A DNA stretch of 64,000 nt from Stigmatella ashevillena. GTDB taxonomy: Bacteria; Myxococcota; Myxococcia; Myxococcales; Myxococcaceae. Position 1 is the first letter of the stretch. Each line of letters starts with the position of its first letter. Under the pieces are notes generated by a model that made no database searches, was not told where the DNA came from, and was given only the letters and a program-made list of their open reading frames with translations. The stretch covers positions 9,046,425 through 9,110,424 of the forward strand of contig NZ_JAQNDM010000002.1 in assembly GCF_028368975.1 (NCBI RefSeq), written 5' to 3'. Below, one piece after another: positions 48,103-56,444 of this stretch. The position numbers were made by a program, and so were the translations under genes.

Positions 48103-48228
48103 GCGGCCGCAGCGTCGCTTGCAACGTGTAACCGAAGTGCCGCCTTGGGTGATTTGCTGATGTTGACGCCGGTCCGGTTGCCGTCATCACTGCACGGCGA
48201 TCAAAAACGAAGACGGGAGGTAGAGACA

Positions 48229-49071
48229 ATGACGGGTCAGAAAGTGTGGTTCATTACGGGCGCGGGGCGTGGAATTGGCAGCGACCTCGTCACGGCCGCG
48301 CTGGAGGCGGGGCACAACGTCGTCGCCACGGCGCGTGACGACGTCGCGGTGACGGCCGAGGTGGGTGAGCACGAGAGGTTGCTCGCACTCGCCATGGACG
48401 TCACCGACCCCGCTGCTGTCGACGGTGCAGTTCGCAAGGCGCTAGACCGCTTCGGGTCTATTGACGTCCTGATCAACAACGCCGGCCGGTTCTACACTGG
48501 ATTTTTCGAGACGCTGTCGCCGGAGCAGGTGCGAGCGCAGATGGAGGTCAACTTCTTCGGGACCCTTAATGTCACCCGGGCGGTCCTGCCGGTTATGCGG
48601 GCTCAACGCCGAGGGCACGTGGTTACCGTCAGTGCTCTGGTTGGGATCGTGGGCGCTCCGTTCATCTCCATATTCGCGGCCTCGAAGTTTGCGCTGGAGG
48701 GTTGGATGGAGTCGATCACGCCCGAAGTAGCGCCATTCGGCATCACCACCACCATCGTCGAACCGGGGGCCTTCCGCACCAAGCCCCCGAAGGATCGCGG
48801 CCGAACCGTCTTCCCCGAGATCGCCATCGAGGACTACGCGGAAGCCACCAAAAAACACACCGAGAGCGTCAAGGGGTTCAACGGGAAAGAGCCGGGCCAC
48901 CGCAAAAAGCTGGCGTCCGCGTTTATCTCCATCGTGGACATGAAGCAACCGCCCAAGCGTTGGGTCGTCGGCGACGACGCGGTCGAGGGGATCGTCGCCA
49001 AGGGCCGTCAACTCATCGCCGACGCCACTGCATTTTCCGAGCTGTCTACCAGACTCGCGCATGATGACTGA
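48229..49071 (+). CDS. Short-chain dehydrogenase/reductase with Tyr-to-Phe active-site change
   Basis: A 280-residue classical SDR: T-G-A-G-R-G-I-G cofactor loop, N-N-A-G, and the catalytic Ser in V-S-A. The catalytic motif, normally Y-x-x-x-K, reads F-A-A-S-K here (codon TTC in place of TAC), so proton transfer should be crippled unless another residue substitutes. The rest of the sequence shows no decay. GGGAGG precedes ATG 48229. It is third in the MarR-oxidoreductase-SDR run. Confidence 0.88.
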   Translation: MTGQKVWFITGAGRGIGSDLVTAALEAGHNVVATARDDVAVTAEVGEHERLLALAMDVTDPAAVDGAVRKALDRFGSIDVLINNAGRFYTGFFETLSPEQVRAQMEVNFFGTLNVTRAVLPVMRAQRRGHVVTVSALVGIVGAPFISIFAASKFALEGWMESITPEVAPFGITTTIVEPGAFRTKPPKDRGRTVFPEIAIEDYAEATKKHTESVKGFNGKEPGHRKKLASAFISIVDMKQPPKRWVVGDDAVEGIVAKGRQLIADATAFSELSTRLAHDD

Positions 49072-49525
49072 CGCGCAGGACCTTCGCGGTGGACGAGTTC
49101 ACCTGCGTCAGGTGTGGCGCAGCAGCTTCGCCTGGTCCACTCGCGGCATCCGCTCCTTCCCGACCGCTGCCGCAGGTGTCACGCTCGCCCCCTCCTCTCC
49201 TGCTTGGGGGATCTGTGGCAACGCTGCTACTGAAGATGTTGGTGCGCCCACCGGCTCCATGGCCGATAGCGGGCTGCTGACCTGACACGGCAGACGTCAG
49301 CCACGTCCAGCGAAGTGCTCAGCTCGTCAATACCTGTTGACGTTCCCAGTCCTGCGACACGGTGTGGCACTCTGAAGACCTACCGTAGCCCAGAGTGCAA
49401 TGGCACTGTTTGCTTTGTCATGGTCACCTGCCGCTTGGGTCGTCCGACAAATCAGTTTTCAGAGCGGGATGCGAGCATCGCTTTCACTCTGGCCGCACCT
49501 CTTGAAATCAGCTTGGAAGGGAAAA
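49072..49525. other. Intergenic region without a supportable gene
   Basis: 454 bp between the SDR and the amidohydrolase. Short frames exist but lack ribosome-binding sites and recognisable sequence. The promoter of the amidohydrolase should lie in the right half, where the sequence becomes more AT-rich. Confidence 0.5.
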
Positions 49526-51331
49526 ATGATCAGGAAAGTACTCATTGCGTTTGTGACGATTTCGTCGATCTCCGCGGCTCAGGCACAAGCGACGCAGGAT
49601 GATCCCGGCGCTGATCTGATCGTCGTCAACGCAAAGATCTTCACTGGCAACCGTGCGCAGCCCGAAGCTTCGGGCTTGGCCGTCAAGAAGGGTCGCATCT
49701 ATTCCGTCGGCTCTGATGCGGAAATTCTCAGCCTGAAAAATTCCAAGACCCAGGTCATTGACGCGCACAACCGTCGGATCATCCCCGGCATCGTCGATGC
49801 ACATACGCACGTCCTCAACGACATGGCGTATAACTACAATGTGCGATGGGATGGCGTGCCGACGCTTCGTCGTGCGTTGACCATGTTGAGCGAACAGGCC
49901 GCACGTACTCCGGAAGGGCAATGGGTCAAAGTGATCGGAGGCTGGTCCCCCTTTCAATTCAAGGAGAACCGCTTTCCCACGCTGGATGAACTGCGCAAGG
50001 CGGTGCCCAACCGCCCCATGATCGTGCAATATGCCTATAACCGTGCCTTCTTGAACAAGCGGGCGATGGAAGCACTCGGCGTAGGCACCGATCGGTTCCA
50101 GAAGTTGCCGGACGTCGAAATCGAGAAGGACGGCCGCGGCAACCCCACGGGTGTGGTCCACGGCTACACCTGGTTGTTTCTCGCCCTCGAAACCATGGTG
50201 CCACAGCCCACGTTCGACGAACAAGTGAGTTCGATGATCTACAGTGTTCACGGCCTGAACCGGTTCGGCGTGACCTCAATCATCGATAATGGCGGCAGGT
50301 GGCCATACCCTGAGGCCCAGGCGAGGGTAGACGTGCTTGCACGAGACAACCGCCTCAACGTGCGCATGCCCTTCGTGGATTTGCAGCTCGGCAACGGCGG
50401 GCCCGTCAACATGGTGGATCTGGAAGTCGAGGCGATCACGAAAAAAGCGCCGATAAGCCCAGGACAAAACCTGCACCCCGCCTTGCCGCATGGCCATGAA
50501 TATCGAGGCGCCGGGGAGGTTTTGTCCGGAGAAGTGCACGATCATGAAAACTTCGATCGTCCGGCGGTGATCATCGATCCCGAAAAGATGCGGCGCTTCG
50601 TCGAGCAGGATGTGATGAAGCTGGTCCAGCGACGCATCCCGTTCCGCATGCACATCAGCTATAACGAGAACATCTCCCCATTTCTCGATGCACTGGAGAA
50701 GATGAGCGAGAGCATCCCGCTAGATGGCCTGCGATGGAGCCTGGAACACGCTGAAACGATCAGCCCGCAGAATATCGATCGAGTGAAAAAGCTGGGCGGC
50801 GGCATCGCTCTGGACGCTAAAATGGCGTTGCACGGCGATGCTTTCATCAAGACGTATAGTCGCGAAAAGGCTTTGGAGACACCGCGCCTGCGCACACTCG
50901 TGGATAGCGGTATTCCTTTGGCCATGACCACGGACGCATTCCGGGCAGCCACGTTTAACCCATGGGTCGGTATAAGCTGGATGGTTTCCGGCAAGTCTGT
51001 GTCCGGAACCGAGGTTCTCGCCAAGGACAACCGTCTTTCGCGTACCGAGGCGCTTAAATTGTTCACCAGAGGGGCAGCATGGTTCATGAATGCAGATTCC
51101 GAAATCGGCGTAATCGCCCCCGGAAACCTAGCGGACCTTGCTGTGCTCGACAGGGACTATTTCGACGTGCCTGAGGATCAGATCAAGTCCGTAACCTCCG
51201 TTCTGACCATCATGAACGGTAAGGTAGTGTTCGGTGCGCAGGACTATGGCGCTCTGTCGCCTCAACTGCCTGCGATCCTTCCGGCTTGGTCGCCCGTTAA
51301 ATTCTTTGGCAGCTATTTCGGAGAAAAGTGA
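49526..51331 (+). CDS. Exported amidohydrolase, YtcJ-like (Amidohydro_3)
   Basis: A 601-residue metal-dependent hydrolase. A cleavable signal peptide (MIRKVLIAFVTISSISAAQA) sends it to the periplasm. The metal-binding D-A-H-T-H-V is at about residue 87, H-I-S and S-L-E-H-A-E carry later histidine ligands, and the D-A-F segment the final aspartate region. The C-terminus closes with the G-x-x-A-D-L-A-V-L-D composite domain. Codon use is much less GC-biased than the flanking chromosome (many AAT, TAT, GAA), a sign of transfer. The substrate is unknown; the family acts on amides, imides and cyclic ureas. Confidence 0.9.
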   Translation: MIRKVLIAFVTISSISAAQAQATQDDPGADLIVVNAKIFTGNRAQPEASGLAVKKGRIYSVGSDAEILSLKNSKTQVIDAHNRRIIPGIVDAHTHVLNDMAYNYNVRWDGVPTLRRALTMLSEQAARTPEGQWVKVIGGWSPFQFKENRFPTLDELRKAVPNRPMIVQYAYNRAFLNKRAMEALGVGTDRFQKLPDVEIEKDGRGNPTGVVHGYTWLFLALETMVPQPTFDEQVSSMIYSVHGLNRFGVTSIIDNGGRWPYPEAQARVDVLARDNRLNVRMPFVDLQLGNGGPVNMVDLEVEAITKKAPISPGQNLHPALPHGHEYRGAGEVLSGEVHDHENFDRPAVIIDPEKMRRFVEQDVMKLVQRRIPFRMHISYNENISPFLDALEKMSESIPLDGLRWSLEHAETISPQNIDRVKKLGGGIALDAKMALHGDAFIKTYSREKALETPRLRTLVDSGIPLAMTTDAFRAATFNPWVGISWMVSGKSVSGTEVLAKDNRLSRTEALKLFTRGAAWFMNADSEIGVIAPGNLADLAVLDRDYFDVPEDQIKSVTSVLTIMNGKVVFGAQDYGALSPQLPAILPAWSPVKFFGSYFGEK

Positions 51332-51446
51332 AACCAGCACGCGAGGAGCGCCGATGCATGATTCGCTCGGCGCGCCTCGTGCGACGGTCATTTGCCTGCG
51401 TTGTCCCCGCGGGTCGCGTCCTCGCCAGCAGGCGGGTTTTCGAAGC

Positions 51447-51626
51447 ATTCAATGGCCGCAGTTGCGCGCCTGGAGCAAAGACGCCGTGGAACCTCGTGAG
51501 GTTTGCCCGAGGCGGAGGTACCAGGGACGCTACACGCCGTAACAGTTCCAGCCCGGTGAAGAGCAGGTGCGTGGTGCCGTCCGGCAGCGGGCGCTTCATG
51601 CGATAGGCGATGCGGCCATCCTCCAT
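51447..51626 (-). pseudogene. IS91-family (Y2) transposase remnant
   Basis: About 60 residues on the minus strand, D-G-R-I-A-Y-R-M-K-R-P-L-P-D-G-T-T...L-E-L-L-R-R-V-A-S-L-V-P-P-P-R...H-G-V-F-A-P, match the C-terminal part of IS91-type rolling-circle transposases. The frame is broken just upstream by a one-base shift, and the catalytic tyrosines are absent. Confidence 0.65.
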
Positions 51627-51684
51627 TCGCGCGGTCGGTCAGAGCGCCAGCGCCAGCTGCGGCTGCCCCGTCCGCGGCAGCAGT

Positions 51685-52039
51685 CTACTGGCAGGACCAG
51701 GACTCCACGCCGCCGGGATTGGTCGCGTCGCAGCACGTCGGATTGTCCAGTGCGTAGAGGTAACACCCCCCCCTGAATGCAGCTAGTCCGAAACTTGACG
51801 CCGACTCTTTGGCCTCGGACGTACACGCATTGGTAGTCGTGCCAGCCGGCTGGGCACGCACCACCATATTGCTTCCTCAGACAGGCCACCTCGTAATCCG
51901 TACTGGTGTTGCATACGGTGCCCCGCTCCTGCGAATTCAGAACCAGTTCGTAGCACTGCTGGGGCTCGCTCTCAGCACAATCACCGCCACCACACGCCGC
52001 CATGGCGAGCACCGCCGCCGTGATCGCAATCCACTTCAT
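51685..52039 (-). pseudogene. Cysteine-rich lipoprotein gene interrupted by a poly-G frameshift
   Basis: ATG 52039 with GGGAGCGGAA upstream starts a lipoprotein (M-K-W-I-A-I-T-A-A-V-L-A-M-A-A-C, lipobox MAAC). The frame runs well to I-Q-G-G, where eight G (51768-51775 as C on the plus strand) shift it. With seven G the product continues C-Y-L-Y-A-L-D-N-P-T-C-C-D-A and ends at 51685, about 118 residues with roughly ten cysteines after the lipid cysteine. This is a true frameshift, a variable homopolymer switch or a sequencing error; the sequence alone cannot tell. Confidence 0.65.
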
Positions 52040-52235
52040 TTCCGCTCCCAAGTTGGACGTGAAAGTTCGGCGAACCAATACACGCGGCCTCGACGGACAG
52101 CTCCAACTCGGCCCCGGTGGTGCGCACCAGGACGGCAGCCATCGTCGCCGCGTCCAGCTCAGCCCCGGTAGGGCGCGCGCGTCGGACAGGGGCAGCTCGG
52201 CCCGGGGGCGCGCGCGTTGGACAGCGCCACCTCCT

Positions 52236-52994
52236 TCAGCGTGGAGAGTCGCGCCCGCCGATCTTCGGGAAGCGCTCGTAGGCCCGCTTGAGCGCGTCCA
52301 GGTGGGCGGGGTTGTCATAATCGAGCGGCGCATCAGTGAGCTTCACAACCCATCCGCCCGACGGCGTGCGCCGCGCCCGGGTGAGCAGTTCGGCGTCGCG
52401 AGCAGGATCCGGGAACCCGATGGCCTGCGCGGCAGCAGCAGACCAATAGTTCAACCACCCGAGGAAACAGGGAATCTCAGGCGTAGGGAGGTTCTCTGGA
52501 AGATTGAGCATGGGAAGTCCTCGGGGTGAGCGCTCCGGTCCATGAGGCGAGCGGCGAAACTGCTCCGAGACTTCCGCGCCGTAACTATACCGTGACGCAT
52601 GCCCCCAGAACGAGCGCGCCCCCTCCGCCATGGCTTCGAGCATGGCCGCCGCTGCCGAGATAACAGCCTCGTCTAGTGGCAACTTTGCATGAACGTCGAG
52701 TTGCGGCTGAGCGCCTGGGCTAAAGAGTGCCGAGTTTTCCGACCCGTTCACCGTCACGGGGTAACTCGCGTCCCCGTTGCACAGAAGAGGAAATCCGCCG
52801 TCCTTAATCCTTTCTATGAGCCACGCGTCGCGATGCGGCAATGCGATGGGGCGCCCGCTTTCGGAGATCCTCCACGCTAGGCGCAAACCGGGAAGTGCCT
52901 TTTCCATCCCATGGATGACATCAAGCGCGCGGCCGTCTTTGCCCACGAGCGCAGGCGCGTAGACGATGAAGACGAGGACTCTAGGTATGATCAT
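52236..52994 (-). CDS. DUF5953-type protein, probable immunity partner
   Basis: A 252-residue soluble protein, mixed alpha/beta, with the look of the myxobacterial DUF5953 family (V-L-V-F-x-V-Y near the start, L-P-G-L-R-L segment, C-F-L-G-W-L-N-Y-W-S-x-x-A-A near the end). These sit next to DUF6310 genes and are thought to be immunity proteins. ATG 52994 overlaps the DUF6310 stop as ATGA, a strong sign of a coupled pair. ATG 53003 is the alternative. Family assignment is from memory. Confidence 0.65.
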   Translation of the reverse strand: MIIPRVLVFIVYAPALVGKDGRALDVIHGMEKALPGLRLAWRISESGRPIALPHRDAWLIERIKDGGFPLLCNGDASYPVTVNGSENSALFSPGAQPQLDVHAKLPLDEAVISAAAAMLEAMAEGARSFWGHASRYSYGAEVSEQFRRSPHGPERSPRGLPMLNLPENLPTPEIPCFLGWLNYWSAAAAQAIGFPDPARDAELLTRARRTPSGGWVVKLTDAPLDYDNPAHLDALKRAYERFPKIGGRDSPR

Positions 52995-53626
52995 CGTGTG
53001 CATCCCGTGACAACGACATGGAGGGTGGGAATCCGGGCGATCAGCGCGAGTCTGTGCGCTTGCGTGCTCACCCCAACGACGAAGTCGTATCCACAGGCCC
53101 GCGCAGCGGCGAGTTCCTTCCTCAATTGCGCCACCTCCTTCGCAATCTCCCGCTCCTGGATAAAGTCAGAGTAGGTGTCAAATCGGTGGGTCTTGATCTC
53201 CCACAGCACACGCACGCCAACTTGCAGCGCATCGAAGCGCTCACCGCCCACGAATACGTCCATGCCGGGATAACGGTTGGGCGGAAACTTATCAGCGCAC
53301 TCATTATGCGGGTCATCTTCGCCCGCGTGCCGCACCGGGATGGGCTCGCACGACGGACGGCGCGGCGTGGTTTCTGGCGGTGGGGGGAAGATGTCTCCGG
53401 TGCTCGACCCCTTTGGCTTGGGCGTTCGGTTCGCTAACGGTTCCTGAGCGGGCTGCGTTTGAGCCTTGGGCTTCGCGCGCTCGCGGGATGCGTTCCGTTG
53501 CTCCGAGGGCTGCGCAAGGCACGCGGGGAGTGGGCGCTCATCTGCCTGACCCACAACCTGCTGAAGCTCTACAGGGCCACGGCGTCCGCCACATAGGGGC
53601 GGGGCGCTCTCGCCCAGAGGGAGCAA
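52991..53626 (-). CDS. DUF6310-type toxin domain protein, probably N-terminally truncated
   Basis: A 211-residue frame. The C-terminal ~110 residues resemble the DUF6310 domain: C-A-D-K-F-P-P-N-R-Y-P-G-M-D-V, F-D-A-L-Q, L-W-E-I-K-T and A-C-G-Y-D-F-V-V-G-V. The Asp...E-x-K pattern suggests a PD-(D/E)xK nuclease fold. The N-terminal ~90 residues are a Pro/Gln/Arg-rich linker with no signal peptide, so the delivery part of the usual lipoprotein toxin is missing. I take it as a displaced toxin cassette, coupled by ATGA to its likely immunity gene. Confidence 0.6.
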   Translation of the reverse strand: MLPLGESAPPLCGGRRGPVELQQVVGQADERPLPACLAQPSEQRNASRERAKPKAQTQPAQEPLANRTPKPKGSSTGDIFPPPPETTPRRPSCEPIPVRHAGEDDPHNECADKFPPNRYPGMDVFVGGERFDALQVGVRVLWEIKTHRFDTYSDFIQEREIAKEVAQLRKELAAARACGYDFVVGVSTQAHRLALIARIPTLHVVVTGCTR

Positions 53627-53675
53627 GCGCCGAGGGAACCCTCCGGCGCCTCCGGCCCGTTACCTCAACACACTC

Positions 53676-53990
53676 CTAGCCCAGAGCGGCGCGTGGCTGA
53701 GAGATTGGCTGATCCAACTGCTGCACCGCGCGCTCCCGCGCCTCGGGCGACAGGTGCGCGTACCTCGTGGTCATCTCGATGGTCGCGTGGCCCCTCAACT
53801 CCTGGATGACCTTGAGAGCAACGCCCCGCATCGCGAGGTGGCTGCCGCAGGTGTGGTGGAGGTCGTGCCAGCCGATGGAACCCTCCGGGCGGCTGACTCC
53901 TGCCCTACGCAGTGCTCGCAGGAGCGGGTGCTTGGTCATCCCAGCGGTGAGCGGCCGACCGTCCGTCTGGCAGAACATGTAAGGGTTCAC
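53676..53990 (-). pseudogene. Tyrosine recombinase (phage integrase) remnant
   Basis: The frame encodes the C-terminal half of a tyrosine integrase: G-W-H-D-L-H-H-T-C-G-S-H-L-A-M, L-R-G-H-A-T-I-E-M-T-T-R-Y-A-H-L. The nucleophile Tyr is kept, but the catalytic Arg of H-x-L-R is His (CAC), and the N-terminal half with the first catalytic Arg is missing. It is inactive. It points to past site-specific integration nearby. Confidence 0.8.
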
Positions 53991-54194
53991 AGGTGGTGGT
54001 GTCCCTTGAGTGCGTCCACCGCCGAGGTTGGCGGGTCCACCCTGATTCAGTCTGACTTTAAACCCAGACACCGCTGAGTGATGCAGCCAAGGCGCCTTTC
54101 TCCCCCGTACCCCCTCCGGACCAACTCCACACGATTCGGGACTTGACCGCGTGCAGCCGAGCTTGACCCGTTGGTCCCATTTCATGGGGCCATC

Positions 54195-55079
54195 CTACTG
54201 AAGCAGAGCCTGGAATAGCGCCTTGCCGCTCCTGGCAAGCCACTCATCGAACGTCAGCAAGCCCGGGTGCAGCTTGCGGAGCGCGGCGATGTCGGCCTTG
54301 CCGCCGTCTTCACTCGCGAACACGGCGAGGCGCTCGAGGCTGGGGTTCTGACGAAGGAGCTCCCCCGGAATCTGGGCGTACGGAATGGACCGGTTCGTCG
54401 CGCGACTGATGGCCTCCGCGAGCCGCACTCCCGACAGCGAATCGCCCGCGAGCTCAATCGACTTGCCCACGTACGTCTCCGGATCGCTGAAGGCGAAGGC
54501 GACGAACCGACCAATGTCATCCACGGCAATGAGCTGGAGGCGGCTGTGCGGTGCGCTGAAGAAGGAGAGAACGCCCCGAGGGATTCCGAAGTCCGGCCAC
54601 GTGAGGATCTCCATGAACGCGTTAGGGCGGATGATCGTCGCGGGCACCCCGAGCGAGCGGATGTACTGCTCGATCTTCCACTTGCTCTCGAAGTGGCCGA
54701 TGCCCGTGTTCCGCTCCGCGCCGCCGACAGAGGTGTAGATGAGGTGCTTGACTCCCGCTGCCTTGGCTGCGTCCGCGACGTTCCTTCCAAGGCGAGCCTC
54801 GTCCTCCCACATGACGCCTGGGCCCGCCGGGCCTGCGCTTGGCTGAACGCTGAAGACGCCGTAGGCACCGCGCATCGCCGCCTCAAGCGACGCGCGATCA
54901 CCCATGTCCCCGGGAGCCAGCTCCACGCCCGCATCCGCGAGCACTCGGGCCTTCGCACTCTGGGGGCCGCGAACCAGTGCGCGCACGCGCCATCCGCTTG
55001 CCGCCAAGTGCTTCGCCGTCGCTCCGCCTTGCTGCCCTGTTGGTCCGATCACGACAATGACCTTGTCTGCGTTGCTCAT
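54195..55079 (-). CDS. NmrA-like NAD(P)-binding protein
   Basis: A 294-residue atypical SDR of the NmrA/HSCARG group: V-I-G-P-T-G-Q-Q-G-G cofactor loop, R-x-L-V-R-G-P segment, G-D-M-G-D, and H-F-E-S-K-W in place of the SDR catalytic site. Such proteins often act as redox sensors or quinone reductases (QorB-like). GAGGAG precedes ATG 55079. It is transcribed away from the tetR gene, whose operators overlap its promoter. Confidence 0.88.
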   Translation of the reverse strand: MSNADKVIVVIGPTGQQGGATAKHLAASGWRVRALVRGPQSAKARVLADAGVELAPGDMGDRASLEAAMRGAYGVFSVQPSAGPAGPGVMWEDEARLGRNVADAAKAAGVKHLIYTSVGGAERNTGIGHFESKWKIEQYIRSLGVPATIIRPNAFMEILTWPDFGIPRGVLSFFSAPHSRLQLIAVDDIGRFVAFAFSDPETYVGKSIELAGDSLSGVRLAEAISRATNRSIPYAQIPGELLRQNPSLERLAVFASEDGGKADIAALRKLHPGLLTFDEWLARSGKALFQALLQ

Positions 55080-55138
55080 GATGCTCCTCTCAAGTGGCCC
55101 CTTGCTCGCTCTGTAGGCGAGCCGCGCCACGAAGATCA

Positions 55139-55221
55139 AGACGACTGGTCATCTTTATTGAAAAGACCAGTTAGTACGGAGGGTTGAGTGGATCCGTTGA
55201 CAGGCTCAGACGACCGGTCAT
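55139..55221. promoter_or_regulatory. TetR operators and divergent promoter
   Basis: AGACGACYGGTCAT occurs at 55139-55152 and 55208-55221; a third half site GACCAGTT lies at 55165. The core GACCGGTC is a perfect palindrome. TTGACA at 55197-55202 with TATTCG at 55221-55226 gives a possible tetR promoter that starts almost at the tetR ATG, with one operator between the boxes. Autorepression and repression of the nmrA-like gene are likely. Confidence 0.6.
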
Positions 55222-55230
55222 ATTCGCGCC

Positions 55231-55809
55231 ATGGCACGAGCGAGCGTCCGTGAACAGATCGTCGTCGCAGGGATGAAGACCCTGCTCCAGCAGGGCTTCA
55301 ACGGGTGCGGCGTTCAAGACATCACCTCGGCCGCTGGGGTCCCGAAGGGCTCGTTCTACAACCACTTCGAGAGCAAAGAGGCTCTCGGTGTCGAAGTCGT
55401 CGAGCGCTACTGGCGGAGCTCTAACTCGCGGCTCTCCCTTCTGCGGGACTCATCGATCGTCCCCCTGGAGCGGCTGCGCCGCTGTTTCACCTCGCAGGTG
55501 GAGGCGCTCATCGAGTGGAACTACGAGCGTGGCTGTCTTCTAGGGAATCTTGCCGCGGAGATGTCGGATCACAGCCAGCTCATCCGCGAGCGCGTGGCAG
55601 TGGCTTTCGCCGAGTGGTCACGCGAGCTTGAGAAGGTGATTCAGCAGGCGCAGGCTGCGGGTGAGATCTCCGCGTCCATGGCTCCCGCCGCCCTGGCTGT
55701 CTTCCTCATCAACGCCTGGGAGGGCGCGGTGCTGCGCAGCAGGGTCGACAGGAGCCGGGCGGCCCTTGATGCCTTCATGAGCATCACCTTCGACAAGGTC
55801 CTGACCTGA
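55231..55809 (+). CDS. TetR family transcriptional regulator
   Basis: A 192-residue repressor. The N-terminal helix-turn-helix is standard (G-F-N-G-C-G-V-Q-D-I-T-S-A-A-G-V-P-K-G-S-F-Y-N-H-F-x-S-K-E-A-L), and the C-terminal ligand domain with R-G-C-L-L-G-N-L-A-A-E resembles the TetR_C group that controls reductases for aldehydes or quinones. It is divergent from the nmrA-like gene with a 151-bp operator region, the classic local-repressor layout. Confidence 0.92.
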   Translation: MARASVREQIVVAGMKTLLQQGFNGCGVQDITSAAGVPKGSFYNHFESKEALGVEVVERYWRSSNSRLSLLRDSSIVPLERLRRCFTSQVEALIEWNYERGCLLGNLAAEMSDHSQLIRERVAVAFAEWSRELEKVIQQAQAAGEISASMAPAALAVFLINAWEGAVLRSRVDRSRAALDAFMSITFDKVLT

Positions 55810-56444
55810 GCGCGGCCTAGCCCGGCCCTTGGTTGGCTGTTTGGCTTAACGAGCGGAGCGCCTCTGCCCATCTGTGCGGAAGATCTCGCGCCCTGACTCC
55901 ATGACGAAATCAAGGCGGCCGAGAGCGAGGCCATTCCTCCGCCGAGGATGGCGATCCTCTCACGATGAAGCGTGGCAGTGCGTGCGGTCGTCGAGGAAGA
56001 GTGCTCGTCAGCCGGTGCAGACGTCGCGCTTTCCGGCAGCGCTGTCGTGCGGAGGAAGCGAGAACGGCCTGGGAGTCCTGGGATGCCTGCTCATGAAGCT
56101 CCCGCAGGCGTTGAAGGCGCCCCTGTGCAAGTTGGTGGCGCGCTCACGGTCAGAGCGCTTTCAGACGGCCGGAGAAGTGGCGGATGCTCTGCGGGCTGGC
56201 TCGGGTCTTCGTTCGGAGCACGGGAAGCGGCGGACGAACTGGCGAAGGTTGCAGAGGAGGGGGCAGACAGGCTGGTGGAATTCGACGTGCCACGGCGCAA
56301 GACTGCACGGAGCGCGCAAGCTGTCCCGAGGGGGGGGCCGCGTGTCCGACGCAGGCGCGCTCTCCTGCCGCTTCCATGTGTCGGCGCGCCCTTCAGCGCG
56401 CATCGCGCCGTCGTGGACGCCGCCCGTTGGAGGGCTGGGGGCCG
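55810..56444. other. Degenerate mosaic region
   Basis: No intact gene. It contains a kinase-like fragment and otherwise unrecognised sequence up to repeat C. Long frames on both strands are compositionally odd and have no homologous look. Confidence 0.5.
56078..56200 (+). pseudogene. Ser/Thr protein kinase C-lobe fragment
   Basis: About 40 codons reading A-L-K-A-P-L-C-K-L-V-A-R-S-R-S-E-R-F-Q-T-A-G-E-V-A-D-A-L-R match the end of bacterial Hanks-type kinase domains (L-x-x-L-V-x-R-x-P-x-x-R-F-x-S-A-x-E-V). Nothing of the catalytic core is present. Confidence 0.5.

Noticed and set aside
49089-49280. A 63-residue gene starting MDEFTCVRCGA
   Set aside because: The one C-x-x-C is not followed by a matching pair, there is no ribosome-binding site, and the rest is Pro/Ser-rich filler.
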